Source: GCA-002712965 sp913048525
GTDB taxonomy: Bacteria; Chloroflexota; Dehalococcoidia; Lucifugimonadales; UBA826
Length of the DNA stretch: 25,708 nucleotides
NCBI GenBank assembly: GCA_913048525.1
Contig: CAJWWP010000024.1
Location: 1-25,708, forward strand
Direction: 5' to 3'
In this document: positions 7,223 to 15,949 of the stretch, piece by piece
How positions within the stretch are numbered: the stretch's first letter is position 1
Layout: each line of letters begins with the position of its first letter
Notes under the pieces: generated by a model
Seen by the model: the letters and a program-made list of their open reading frames with translations, nothing else
What the model was told of the DNA's origin: nothing
Database searches by the model: none
Made by a program: the position numbers and the translations under genes

Positions 7223-8893
7223 ATGAGTTCAAATTCATCGACTGACCCTACAAGAAGAATTACATCAAGTGACGACTTAGAAGTCTCAGCCTACCTTGAG
7301 ATATCCCAGGAAAAGGCCGGCCACGGGATTCCAAACTCCTCAAGCCACGTTCCTCAACGGGAATCTGTATTGGTAATAGATTTTGGATCCCAATATAGCC
7401 GGCTTATCGCAAGACGAATTAGAGAAAGTAAGGTTTATTGCGAGATAATCCCATATTCTGCAACATGGGATTCAGTTAAAGACCTCAATCCAAGGGGAGT
7501 GGTTCTTTCCGGAGGACCAGCTAGTGTCTACGATTCTAATCCTCCACTGGCTCCTAGTTGGGTCTACGAATGTGGGTTACCGATACTCGGAATATGTTAT
7601 GGAATGCAGGTAATGGTGCACCAGCTTGGAGGAAAGGTCGGCCCAGCTACAAAAAGGGAGTACGGCCACGCTGTACTGCACCAAAATGCTACTGATGAAC
7701 CACTTTTACATGGCCTCCCGTCGTCAATTCCGGTTTGGATGAGTCACGCTGATCAGATCACTGAACTACCTCCAGGGTTTAATGCTAAGGCCTATACCGA
7801 TAACGCTCCAGTTGCTGTTACAGCTAATGATCAAGGAATGCTAGGGATACAGTTTCATCCGGAAGTAGCCCACACTCCTCATGGTGTCGATATCATCAAC
7901 AATTTTCTGTACAAAATTTGTGGAATGGGAGAGCTATGGACTTCAGGAAATTTCGTCAATGAATCTGTCGAGAGGATAAAAGCACAGGTTGGAGATGGAA
8001 AAGTAATTTGCGCCCTTTCTGGAGGGGTAGACTCCGCCGTCGCAGCGACACTGGTACACAAAGCCATTGGCGATCAACTCACCTGTATATTCGTTAATAA
8101 TGGCCTCATGAGAAAAGAGGAACCAGACAGGGTAAAAACCACTTTCGAAAAATATTTGAACGTTAATCTTATTTTCAGTGAATCTACTGAACGATTCCTT
8201 TCATCTCTAAAGGGAATCGTAGATCCGGAACAAAAAAGGAAAATAATAGGCGGTGAATTCATAAATGTATTTGACGAAGAGGCAGCTAGACTAGGCCAAG
8301 TAGATTTCTTAACCCAAGGTACTCTTTATCCGGACGTTATTGAAAGCGCCAGCCCAGAAAATAGTGTGTCAGCAACCATAAAGACACACCATAATGTAGG
8401 CGGATTGCCAGAACACATGAAACTCGAACTGGTTGAGCCTCTCAGATACCTCTTTAAGGACGAAGTTAGAGAAGTGGGCCTTGAGCTTGGATTGCCAGAA
8501 GAGATGGTTTTCAGACAGCCATTTCCTGGACCTGGGCTGGCTATAAGGATCATGGGTGAAGTTACACATAACAAGCTTGAGATTCTTAGAGCAGCCGACT
8601 GGATAGTAATGGATGAGATAAAAGCCAATGACTTATACAGGGAACTATGGCAGACATTTGCAGTTTTAACTGGTTCCCGATCTGTGGGAGTAACTGGGGA
8701 CTTTCGAACGTACGGCCACGTAATAGCAATAAGAGCCGTAAAAAGTGACGATGCAATGACGGCGGACTGGGCACGCTTGCCCTACGATGTCTTGTCAAGC
8801 ATTTCAAGTCGCATTGCCAATGAAGTACCGGACGTAAATAGAGTAGTTTTCGACATAACTAGCAAACCCCCCGGTACTATTGAGTGGGAGTGA
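7223..8893 (+). CDS. guaA: GMP synthase (glutamine-hydrolysing)
   Basis: Converts XMP to GMP using glutamine and ATP. From the ATG at 7223 it has 556 residues. An N-terminal class I glutamine amidotransferase domain begins at about residue 49 (VLVIDFGSQYSRLIARR), with Cys125 in GICYGMQ and the His212/Glu214 pair in QFHPEV. The ATP-pyrophosphatase domain has SGGVDS (266-271). The dimerisation domain ends DITSKPPGTIEWE, as expected. The oddity is about 48 extra Ser/Thr-rich residues before the usual start; most GuaA proteins have about 510-525 residues. The frame also reaches a TTG at 7202. A later TTG at the start of the amidotransferase domain (about 7367) would give a standard length, but its upstream sequence shows no better ribosome binding site. 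Confidence 0.95.
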   Translation: MSSNSSTDPTRRITSSDDLEVSAYLEISQEKAGHGIPNSSSHVPQRESVLVIDFGSQYSRLIARRIRESKVYCEIIPYSATWDSVKDLNPRGVVLSGGPASVYDSNPPLAPSWVYECGLPILGICYGMQVMVHQLGGKVGPATKREYGHAVLHQNATDEPLLHGLPSSIPVWMSHADQITELPPGFNAKAYTDNAPVAVTANDQGMLGIQFHPEVAHTPHGVDIINNFLYKICGMGELWTSGNFVNESVERIKAQVGDGKVICALSGGVDSAVAATLVHKAIGDQLTCIFVNNGLMRKEEPDRVKTTFEKYLNVNLIFSESTERFLSSLKGIVDPEQKRKIIGGEFINVFDEEAARLGQVDFLTQGTLYPDVIESASPENSVSATIKTHHNVGGLPEHMKLELVEPLRYLFKDEVREVGLELGLPEEMVFRQPFPGPGLAIRIMGEVTHNKLEILRAADWIVMDEIKANDLYRELWQTFAVLTGSRSVGVTGDFRTYGHVIAIRAVKSDDAMTADWARLPYDVLSSISSRIANEVPDVNRVVFDITSKPPGTIEWE

Positions 8894-8909
8894 GAAAAAT
8901 TTATAAACC

Positions 8910-9012
8910 ATTGAAGTAGTTCAATAAAATATTGAAAAGTATTGAAGAAATTCAAAGTTGCAAGAATGTTACACAGAAGTTAGGTAGTCAAAATTTAAAT
9001 ATTGATTTCAAT
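8910..9012. repeat. phased ATTGAA repeats and small palindromes between guaA and the amidohydrolase
   Basis: The 143-base gap contains ATTGAA at 8910, 8931 and 8941, so the copies are 21 and 10 bases apart, close to two and one turns of the helix. Two copies form perfect short inverted repeats: ATTGAA-GTAG-TTCAAT at 8910-8925 and TTGAA-GAAA-TTCAA at 8942-8955. A third palindrome, ATTGA-TT-TCAAT, is at 9001-9012, 25 bases before the next gene. No T-rich tail suggests a terminator. The arrangement looks like a set of binding sites for a dimeric regulator, but the tract is AT-rich and I cannot name a protein. Confidence 0.4.
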
Positions 9013-9036
9013 AACTTGCATGCTTGGGACTGTTGA

Positions 9037-9804
9037 ATGGAAATGAATAAAATAAACAACCTTCCCTTTTTTGATAGCCATTTTCATATTATAGAAAATG
9101 GCTATCCTATCCAATCAAATAACGGGTACATACCTACAAAGTTTACGGTCGAGGACTATTTAGAAAGAGTTCATAGCTACTCTGTAAAAGGAGGGGCCGT
9201 CGTATCGGGATCATTTCAAGGATTTGATCAGACATACCTGACGTCGGCTTTGGAGAAGTTGGGACCCGACTTTGTCGGGGTGACTCAATTACCTTCAACT
9301 GTGAGTGATGAAGAAATATTGGATTTAGACCGGCATGGGGTCAAAGCTGTAAGATTCAATTTGAATAGAGGAGGTTCTGCTGACGCTGAAGATCTAGTCT
9401 CGATGGCTAATCGGATCTATGATCTAGCAGGTTGGCATGTGGAGTTATATCTTGGTGTTGAATCGCTTTCCCATCTGAAGGATAAAATCCCTGACTTGCC
9501 CAAAGTAGCCATTGATCACCTTGGCGTATCAGATTCAAACCTTGAAATACTTTTGCCTCTCATTCGGGACGGCCTAACAGTAAAAGCTACAGGTTTTGGA
9601 CGGATAGATCTTGATATAGAGAAAACGCTAATAAAAATACATGAAGTAAGTCCTGATACGCTAATGTTTGGCACCGATTTACCTTCTACTAGGGCTCGCA
9701 GGGAATATTCCGATCAAGATTTTTATAGTGTCCTTGAAGTGTTAAGGGAAGATGAGGCTGAGAAAGTGTTTAGCAAAAATGCATTAAACTTTTACGGGGT
9801 ATAA
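9037..9804 (+). CDS. amidohydrolase-related metal-dependent hydrolase (2-pyrone-4,6-dicarboxylate lactonase-like)
   Basis: A 255-residue TIM-barrel protein of the amidohydrolase-2 type. The first metal motif is FDSHFH (Asp13, His15, His17). VKAVRFNLNRGG (102-113), AIDHLG with His161, VKATGFGR with Lys183, and MFGTDLPSTRAR with Asp214 follow. This order is close to the PDC lactonase/LigI group. True PDC degradation is not suggested by the neighbours, so the substrate is unknown. It is cytoplasmic, with no signal peptide. It starts at ATG 9037, with a second in-frame ATG at 9043 as an alternative. It lies between guaA and purD (41-base gap) on the same strand. I see no purine-specific reason for it to be here. 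Confidence 0.75.
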   Translation: MEMNKINNLPFFDSHFHIIENGYPIQSNNGYIPTKFTVEDYLERVHSYSVKGGAVVSGSFQGFDQTYLTSALEKLGPDFVGVTQLPSTVSDEEILDLDRHGVKAVRFNLNRGGSADAEDLVSMANRIYDLAGWHVELYLGVESLSHLKDKIPDLPKVAIDHLGVSDSNLEILLPLIRDGLTVKATGFGRIDLDIEKTLIKIHEVSPDTLMFGTDLPSTRARREYSDQDFYSVLEVLREDEAEKVFSKNALNFYGV

Positions 9805-9845
9805 GACCCCCTAGCATGAAAATATCATCTGGTAGGTAAGCTAAA

Positions 9846-11111
9846 TTGAACATACTACTCGTTGGAAGTGGTGGCAGGGAGCATGCCATTGCCTGGAAAA
9901 TTAATCAAAGCCCTAAACTACAGAAACTCTACATAGCCCCTGGAAATGCAGGAACCAGATCTATCGGCACCAACGTGGAAATTTCTGACACAGATATCGA
10001 AGGACTAAAGAGTTTTGCTTCAGCAAAAGAGATAGATTTGACGATAGTGGGACCGGAAGCTCCCTTGGCCTTGGGAATAGTAGATGTTTTTATGGACGCC
10101 GGACTACCTATTTTTGGGCCAAAAGCCGCTGCAGCTAGGTTGGAGTCCAGTAAATCTTTTGCAAAGAATGTAATGGAAAAATGGAAAATCCCTACCGCTT
10201 CACATGTTTCCTTTAATGAACCAGAGGAAGCAATTGCCTATCTAGATGAAATAACGTCCTTTCCCACGGTTATAAAAGCGGACGGTTTGGCAGCAGGTAA
10301 AGGTGTTTACATTTGCCAAAACAAGGTCGAGGCTGTCTCTGCAATCACCGAGATAATGGTTTCAAAGGTTTTTGGCAACGCAGGAAAAACCCTAGTGATT
10401 GAAGAGTTTTTAGACGGCTGGGAATTGAGTGCATTCGCCTTCACGGATGGAAAATCAATTTCTGAACTAGTGGCCGCTTGCGATTACAAGAAGATTGGAG
10501 AAGGTGATACAGGATCTAATACGGGTGGTATGGGCGCATTTTCTCCTCCTCGCATTTGGGACCAAAACATGAGGGACAAAATTATGGATCTGGTGATTAG
10601 ACCAGTGATTGATGGAATGAGAACAGATCATGAACCGTTTATGGGAACATTATTTGCGGGAATGATGATCACAAATGAGGGGCCGAAGGTTGTAGAGTTC
10701 AACTGTAGACTTGGGGACCCCGAGACTCAAGTTTTGCTACCACTTTTGGAATCAGACTTGCTAGATATAGTGGAGTCCTGTGTAAATGGAACTTTAGAAA
10801 GCTCAGATGTTAAGTGGAAATCAAACTCATCCGTTGCCATTGTGCTGGCATCCGGAGGGTATCCAAATTCTTACTCAACTGGCCACAGAATTAGTGGGAT
10901 TAGCCACCTGGATGATAAAACAAAAATATTTCACGCCGGCACCACAACTAATTCTGAGGGCGATGTCATAACAAATGGGGGAAGGGTACTGTCAGTCAAT
11001 GCAGTTGCACACAATATGGAACTAGCCAGATCTACAGCTTACGCGGGTGCAAAGCGAATATCATTTAAAAACGTTTACATGCGAAACGATATAGCCAAAG
11101 ATGTCGGATAG
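9846..11111 (+). CDS. purD: phosphoribosylamine-glycine ligase (GAR synthetase)
   Basis: Second enzyme of de novo purine synthesis: joins phosphoribosylamine and glycine with ATP. At 421 residues it has normal length and the ATP-grasp order is clear: VGSGGREHAIAWK at the N-terminus, IVGPEAPLALGIVD, ADGLAAGKGVYI (the ATP loop), SNTGGMGAFSPP and VEFNCRLGDPETQVLLP near the metal site, then the C-terminal B-type domain. The start is TTG at 9846, preceded by AGGTAAG at a suitable distance; the methionine context (NILLVGSGG) matches the family N-terminus, so no earlier start is needed. It is followed 32 bases later by purB. Confidence 0.97.
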   Translation: MNILLVGSGGREHAIAWKINQSPKLQKLYIAPGNAGTRSIGTNVEISDTDIEGLKSFASAKEIDLTIVGPEAPLALGIVDVFMDAGLPIFGPKAAAARLESSKSFAKNVMEKWKIPTASHVSFNEPEEAIAYLDEITSFPTVIKADGLAAGKGVYICQNKVEAVSAITEIMVSKVFGNAGKTLVIEEFLDGWELSAFAFTDGKSISELVAACDYKKIGEGDTGSNTGGMGAFSPPRIWDQNMRDKIMDLVIRPVIDGMRTDHEPFMGTLFAGMMITNEGPKVVEFNCRLGDPETQVLLPLLESDLLDIVESCVNGTLESSDVKWKSNSSVAIVLASGGYPNSYSTGHRISGISHLDDKTKIFHAGTTTNSEGDVITNGGRVLSVNAVAHNMELARSTAYAGAKRISFKNVYMRNDIAKDVG

Positions 11112-11143
11112 CAGACAAAAATCAACGATGGATTTAAATAAAT

Positions 11144-12433
11144 ATGATTGAAAGATACTCAAGACCTCAGATGAAATCAGTTTGGTCAGACCAAAATAAA
11201 TATGATAAATGGTTGGCTATAGAGATAGCTGTTTGTGAGGCATGGACACAGAAAGGGCTCATTCCAGAAGAAGAAATGGTTAAACTACGATCGGCAACCT
11301 ACGATTTCGACCTATTTCAGGACATCCTGAAGAAAACTAAACATGATATGACAGCATTTTTACAATCGACAACTGCTGGTCTAGGAGACGAAGGTAGGTG
11401 GCTGCATCAAGGCCTTACTACTAGTGATGTATGGGATACCGCAACCAGCCTGCAGCTCGTTGAAGCAGGATCATTATTAGATAAGGAGCTGAGTCTCCTT
11501 GAAGCAGCCTTGAAACAAAAAGCGCTGAAATACAAAGACACGTTAATGATGGGAAGAACCCATGGGGTTCATGCTGAACCAGTAACATTAGGTCTTAAAC
11601 TTGCTCTCTGGTGGGATGAAATAAAGCGAGGGCGCTCCAGGCTATCCCAGGGAATTGATTCCGTAAAGGTAGGCAAAATATCGGGACCCGTCGGTACTCA
11701 CGCCACAGCACCTCCAGAAATTGAGGCGTATGTCTGCTCCAAAATTGGCTTAACTCCAGCCCCTGTTTCAAATCAAGTGATCCAGAGGGATAGGCATGCC
11801 CATTTTGTAACTACTCTCGCCCTCGTATCGGCAACTTTAGAAAAAATATCTACAGAAATTAGAGGCCTACAACGTACAGAGATTCGGGAGGTAGAAGAGC
11901 CATTCAGTGAGGGGCAAACTGGCTCTTCCTCGATGCCACACAAACGAAATCCTGAGTTGACAGAGAGAATATGCGGATTATCTAGACTTATAAGAGGACA
12001 TGCCGTTACAGCAATCGAAAATGTTGCTCTGTGGGGTGAAAGAGACATTAGTCATTCTTCCGCTGAGCGAATCATTTTACCCGATGCCTGCCTAGCCCTT
12101 GATTACATAATTAATCTTCTTACGGGAATAATTGAAAACCTGATTGTTCACGAAGAACGAATGTTACAAAACATGGAACTCACCAAAGGCTTGTTATTTT
12201 CTCAAAGGACTATGCTCTTGCTTGTTGAGAAAGGTATCCACAGAGAAGAGGCTTATAAAATTGTTCAGGAAAATTCAATGCGCACCTGGGATGAAGATAA
12301 GGATTTCCGTGATCTCGTTAAGAATGATACGAGGATAAATTCACTGATAAATGAACAAGAAATGAAAGACTTATTTAATTACGACAATTACACTAAGTAT
12401 GTTGACAAAATTTTTGAGAAAGCTGGCTTATGA
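11144..12433 (+). CDS. purB: adenylosuccinate lyase
   Basis: This 429-residue fumarase/aspartase-superfamily enzyme removes fumarate from SAICAR and from adenylosuccinate. The superfamily signature SSSMPHKRNPELTERI is intact (about residues 264-279). The earlier helix with MMGRTHGVHAEP carries the catalytic-base histidine, and LTTSDVWDTA is also typical. The start MIERYSRPQMKSVW is the family N-terminus; only a weak ribosome binding site precedes it. Its stop overlaps the purC start in an ATGA, so the two are translationally coupled, and their steps (SAICAR made, then split) are consecutive. Confidence 0.97.
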   Translation: MIERYSRPQMKSVWSDQNKYDKWLAIEIAVCEAWTQKGLIPEEEMVKLRSATYDFDLFQDILKKTKHDMTAFLQSTTAGLGDEGRWLHQGLTTSDVWDTATSLQLVEAGSLLDKELSLLEAALKQKALKYKDTLMMGRTHGVHAEPVTLGLKLALWWDEIKRGRSRLSQGIDSVKVGKISGPVGTHATAPPEIEAYVCSKIGLTPAPVSNQVIQRDRHAHFVTTLALVSATLEKISTEIRGLQRTEIREVEEPFSEGQTGSSSMPHKRNPELTERICGLSRLIRGHAVTAIENVALWGERDISHSSAERIILPDACLALDYIINLLTGIIENLIVHEERMLQNMELTKGLLFSQRTMLLLVEKGIHREEAYKIVQENSMRTWDEDKDFRDLVKNDTRINSLINEQEMKDLFNYDNYTKYVDKIFEKAGL

Positions 12434-13311
12434 CATTTAAACCAGACGTATTAACAGAATCTCCCCTACCCGATTTGACATACAGAGGAAAGGTCAGAGA
12501 TACCCATGATGTCGACCCTGACACCCTTTTAATGGTGTCAACAGACCGGATATCAGCCTACGACGTGGTCATTCCTACTCCTATTCCTGGTAAGGGTGCA
12601 GTATTGAACCAATTGTCCTTATTCTGGTTCGACAAAACAAAACATATATGTGGGAACCACCTAATAAATTCAGCAACTGAAAATCTTGCTCTACCCGAAA
12701 CAGTCAGAAGGCGCGGAATGTACGTGAGAAAAGCGGATCGTATTGACATAGAATGCGTAGCTAGAGGATATATAACTGGAAGCGCAATGGCGGAATATGA
12801 ATTAACTGGAATGGTAGCTGGAGAGACCATCAAGCCTGGGATGGTGGAAGCGGATGCCTTCCCAACCCCAATATTCACTCCTGCCACCAAGGCTGAAGAA
12901 GGACATGACGAAAACATAAGTATTTCTCAAATGGAGAATTTAATAGGCAGTGATCTAACTGAAAGACTGAAAAACTTAACTTTGGAACTTTACGATTTCT
13001 CTCACAATTTCGCGCTAACAAAAGGAATAATAATTGCTGACACTAAATTAGAATTTGGCTTCATAGATGGACAGCTAACTTTGATAGACGAAATATTGAC
13101 TCCAGATTCCAGTAGATTCTGGGATGCCACAAAATACCAACCCGGTAAATCACAGGCCAATTTCGATAAACAATTCGTACGAAACTGGCTTACAGAGCAG
13201 GATTGGAACAGAGAACCTCCTGCTCCACCTTTACCGGAGAAAATTGTCTCCAGGACATCCATGCGTTATGAGGAAGCCTTCAGTAAACTGACTGGATCCA
13301 CCCTCCAATAG
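12430..13311 (+). CDS. purC: SAICAR synthetase
   Basis: Joins CAIR and aspartate with ATP to give SAICAR. At 293 residues it belongs to the longer PurC form (the eukaryote/actinobacterial length) rather than the roughly 240-residue Bacillus form. Visible motifs are YRGKVRDTHDV at the N-terminus (nucleotide loop), STDRISAYDVV, ARGYITGSA, GHDENIS and IIADTKLEFGFIDG, followed by DEILTPDSSRFW. Its ATG overlaps the purB stop by four bases. The next gene, for a DUF3105 protein, begins 9 bases after its stop. Confidence 0.97.
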   Translation: MTFKPDVLTESPLPDLTYRGKVRDTHDVDPDTLLMVSTDRISAYDVVIPTPIPGKGAVLNQLSLFWFDKTKHICGNHLINSATENLALPETVRRRGMYVRKADRIDIECVARGYITGSAMAEYELTGMVAGETIKPGMVEADAFPTPIFTPATKAEEGHDENISISQMENLIGSDLTERLKNLTLELYDFSHNFALTKGIIIADTKLEFGFIDGQLTLIDEILTPDSSRFWDATKYQPGKSQANFDKQFVRNWLTEQDWNREPPAPPLPEKIVSRTSMRYEEAFSKLTGSTLQ

Positions 13312-13320
13312 GAATAAGAA

Positions 13321-13947
13321 ATGACTACAGATAATAAGTTAACTCCGACACAGGCCCGAGCAGCCAGAAGAGAAAGAAAGCAGAAGAAAAGTAAAGTAAC
13401 CAGGTGGCTGATTGTGGTAGCAATCGTAGGGGTTGCAGGGTTACTTATCGTTTCCCTCATGCTACCTATGGTAGGTAGTATAGGTAGCCAGGGCAGTGGA
13501 CCCCCTGATGGACCTGGCATAAAAGTAGAGAGCCAGGGGCAGGAACATATCCAAGAGGGTACAGAACATCCTCCGTACAACAGTGTTCCAGCGACGTCAG
13601 GTTGGCATTACCCTCAACCACTCGCTCCGGTTAGTTGGGGTATCCATAGTTCCTTTATCCCCGAAGAAAAGAGGATCCATAACTTGGAACATGGGGGCAT
13701 ATCAATAACCTATAACTGCCCTGAAGGTTGTGACGACATAATTTCAGAATTAGAAGACATCGTAAAAAGGGCGAGGGATGAGAACATGAAAATACTTCTA
13801 TCGCCATACCCAGGCACTGAAAGAAAAATTACACTCACCTCATGGACTTTTATCGAATCCTTTGATGGCTATGACAAGGACAAAATCATAGACTTCATTG
13901 ATTCTCATCACAACTCACCTAATGCTCCCGAGCCATACGCGAACTAA
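13321..13947 (+). CDS. DUF3105 membrane-anchored protein
   Basis: A 208-residue protein of unknown function. The first 27 residues are very basic (RAARRERKQKKSK), then one hydrophobic segment at about 29-50 anchors it, so the remaining 155 residues should face outside. The outer part has the DUF3105 pattern: YNSVPATSGWHY (86-97), WGIHSSF, then RIHNLEHGGISITY with His120 and His124, which could bind a metal. A Cys pair in NCPEGC follows and could form a disulfide or bind metal. A good ribosome binding site (GGAATAAG) precedes the ATG. It lies between purC and purS and appears co-transcribed with them, which does not fit an obvious purine role. DUF3105 is, to my knowledge, frequent in Chloroflexota and Actinobacteria. 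Confidence 0.8.
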   Translation: MTTDNKLTPTQARAARRERKQKKSKVTRWLIVVAIVGVAGLLIVSLMLPMVGSIGSQGSGPPDGPGIKVESQGQEHIQEGTEHPPYNSVPATSGWHYPQPLAPVSWGIHSSFIPEEKRIHNLEHGGISITYNCPEGCDDIISELEDIVKRARDENMKILLSPYPGTERKITLTSWTFIESFDGYDKDKIIDFIDSHHNSPNAPEPYAN

Positions 13948-13955
13948 GTAACCGC

Positions 13956-14213
13956 ATGAAGTTTAAAGCAGAAATATTTATAAGTCTGAAACCTACTGTA
14001 AGTGACCCTCAAGGTATGACAATAGCAGGAGGTTTGGGACAACTGGGATTTGACTCTATTGAGGAAGTGCGGGCGGGCAAATTCATAGAGGTGTCATTCG
14101 ACGCCGAAACTTTAGATTCTGGAAAAGATATGATCACCGATATGTGCGACAAATTATTGGCGAATCCAATCATTGAAAACTATCGATTTGAAGTTACACT
14201 CGCTGATCTATAG
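13956..14213 (+). CDS. purS: phosphoribosylformylglycinamidine synthase, PurS subunit
   Basis: An 85-residue protein with the PurS pattern: an initial strand (KFKAEIFISLKPTVSDPQGMTI), a helix with LGQLGF, then IEEVRAGKFIEVSF, and a final strand with PIIENYRFEV. PurS dimers link PurL (the synthetase) and PurQ (the glutaminase) in FGAM synthetase of bacteria with the split enzyme. Neither purQ nor purL follows; the next gene converges from the other strand, so they must be elsewhere. ATG start 8 bases after the DUF3105 stop. Confidence 0.9.
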   Translation: MKFKAEIFISLKPTVSDPQGMTIAGGLGQLGFDSIEEVRAGKFIEVSFDAETLDSGKDMITDMCDKLLANPIIENYRFEVTLADL

Positions 14214-14227
14214 TGTAAAACTCACTA
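14211..14227. terminator. short inverted repeat across the purS/hisB stop codons
   Basis: TAGTG-TAAAACT-CACTA spans the 11-base gap of two convergent operons. Each arm contains the TAG stop of one gene. The stem has only 5 base pairs and no T-tract, so as an intrinsic terminator it is weak. It may act as a bidirectional stop or be chance symmetry. Confidence 0.2.
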
Positions 14228-14833
14228 GCCTGTAATCGTACCCTTAGTACTCGCTACTTTTCCTGCTTGACGTGGGTCAGCAGACAGCGCATCTTTCATG
14301 GACCTCGCTAGACTTTTAAATGAAGCTTCAGCTATGTGATGATTATTCATGCCAGCAAGAACTTTCAAATGAAGGTTAAACCCGCCTTCTCTAGAAAAAG
14401 TTTCCATAAAATGCCGTATCAAGTCTGAGGGAAGATCGCCCAGATCACTTTCAGTAAGCGGGGAGTCTATAACTGAATATCCCCGACCACTATAATCGAC
14501 TGCCGTTAGTACCAAAGCCTCATCAAGAGGTACGTAACAGTGGCCCATTCTAACTATCCCAACACCCTCTCCAACCGCTTCCCTAAAGGTCCTTCCCAAC
14601 ACAATAGCAGTATCCTCAACTATATGATGCCAACCAACATGAGAATCTCCAGAAGCAGTCAAGTCGATATCTATTAGGCCGTGCCTTGAAAGCTGGGCCA
14701 ACATATGATCAAACATGCCATTACCCGTATTAATAGAATAAACTCCCGAGCCATCCAAATTAAGTGAAACGGAAATATTCGTTTCAGTCGTTTCCCTTGA
14801 CTGGCTAGAAGTTCGCTGTTCAGAGATGCTCAT
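14225..14833 (-). CDS. hisB: imidazoleglycerol-phosphate dehydratase
   Basis: Monofunctional IGP dehydratase, 202 residues, catalysing the sixth step of histidine synthesis. Both manganese-binding motifs are present: HHIVED (69-74) and HHIAEA (164-169). GMFDHMLAQLSRHG is also typical. In the first motif the usual acidic pair before HH is changed (GDSHVGWHH rather than GD..DDHH). The frame reaches a GTG at 14845 overlapping the hisC stop, but ATG 14833 has GAGGT five bases before it, so I use the ATG. It is the last gene of the his operon here and ends 11 bases from purS. Confidence 0.94.
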   Translation of the reverse strand: MSISEQRTSSQSRETTETNISVSLNLDGSGVYSINTGNGMFDHMLAQLSRHGLIDIDLTASGDSHVGWHHIVEDTAIVLGRTFREAVGEGVGIVRMGHCYVPLDEALVLTAVDYSGRGYSVIDSPLTESDLGDLPSDLIRHFMETFSREGGFNLHLKVLAGMNNHHIAEASFKSLARSMKDALSADPRQAGKVASTKGTITG

Positions 14834-14841
14834 CAGATACC

Positions 14842-15930
14842 TCACATAATTTGTTTTAGAGCATCAACAAGTAAATCAGTTTCATCTGGTTTACCCACTG
14901 CTATTCTGAAAAAGTTTTTGAGTCGGTCAGATTTAAAGTTCCTTACGAATATACCCTTAGATGCCAACTCCTTAAATACCCTTAGGGCCTCGTTTTCACC
15001 AAATTCGCAAAGCAGGTAATTCCCATCCGAAGGCCAAGGAGTTATCCCAGAAACCCCTGAGATAAGTTGCATCATTCTTTCCCTCTCATTAATTATCTTC
15101 TCGACGTTACCTAGTAGGTAATTTGCATCTTCAAGAGAGGCCAACAATGCCGCTTCGGCAGCAACATTTACATTATATGGAGGCTTGATACCCATCATGT
15201 AGCTAGCTATTTTAGGGCTCATGATCCCATACCCTACTCGCAAACCCGCAAGACCAGCCCACTTGCTCATTGTTCTTAGGACAATAAGATTTTCATGGGT
15301 TACTACAAGGTCTTGTACGGATGATTTTGCGAATTCAAAATACGCTTCATCAACAACTACAATAAGACCTGTTTCAAGAATCTCAAGGATATCTTCTTCA
15401 CGCGCAACATTACCGGTAGGGTTGTTGGGGGAAGTTATAAACACCAGTTTAGTAGTGTCGGTGATTGCAGATTTTACGGTAAATGCATCTATGTGAAACT
15501 CACTGTCTCTTTGAACGTAGTGCACATCTGCACCAGCCAATCCAGCACAAAAACTGTACATGCCAAAAGTAGGTTCACAATCAAGGATAGTATCACCCGG
15601 GGATATGAACAACCGAAAAATAAGGTCTATCAATTCATCGGCGCCAGCACCAACAACTATGTTCTCATCTCCCATACCAGTGTACTCAGAAAGGGACTTT
15701 CTCATCTTAACCTGATGAGGGTCCGGGTAAATGTGAAGTGGGACTTCCGCTACGGCTTTTACAGCTAGCGGCGAGCCCCCATAAGGGTTTTCATTCCCAT
15801 TTAATTTAATTATATTTTCTAGAGAAATGCCCGATTTCTCTACTAAGGTTTCAGGGGCATCCATAGCATCATACGTGTCCACTCTAACAAGATGCGGTCG
15901 GATCAAATTCTCAATGTTATCTTCTACCAT
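14842..15930 (-). CDS. hisC: histidinol-phosphate aminotransferase
   Basis: A 362-residue PLP enzyme that converts imidazole acetol phosphate to histidinol phosphate. It shows LNGNENPYG (43-51), the SPNNPTGN loop (167-174), DEAYFEF and the PLP lysine, Lys223, in RTMSKWAGLAGLRVGYG. The usual RTLSKAFGLAG reads RTMSKWAGLAG, still in family range. GGAAGG lies eight bases before the ATG. The stop runs directly into hisB. It follows hisD by 19 bases, so the last three his enzymes of the operon are adjacent. Confidence 0.94.
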   Translation of the reverse strand: MVEDNIENLIRPHLVRVDTYDAMDAPETLVEKSGISLENIIKLNGNENPYGGSPLAVKAVAEVPLHIYPDPHQVKMRKSLSEYTGMGDENIVVGAGADELIDLIFRLFISPGDTILDCEPTFGMYSFCAGLAGADVHYVQRDSEFHIDAFTVKSAITDTTKLVFITSPNNPTGNVAREEDILEILETGLIVVVDEAYFEFAKSSVQDLVVTHENLIVLRTMSKWAGLAGLRVGYGIMSPKIASYMMGIKPPYNVNVAAEAALLASLEDANYLLGNVEKIINERERMMQLISGVSGITPWPSDGNYLLCEFGENEALRVFKELASKGIFVRNFKSDRLKNFFRIAVGKPDETDLLVDALKQIM

Positions 15931-15949
15931 TATTGAAGCCTTCCTCGGT

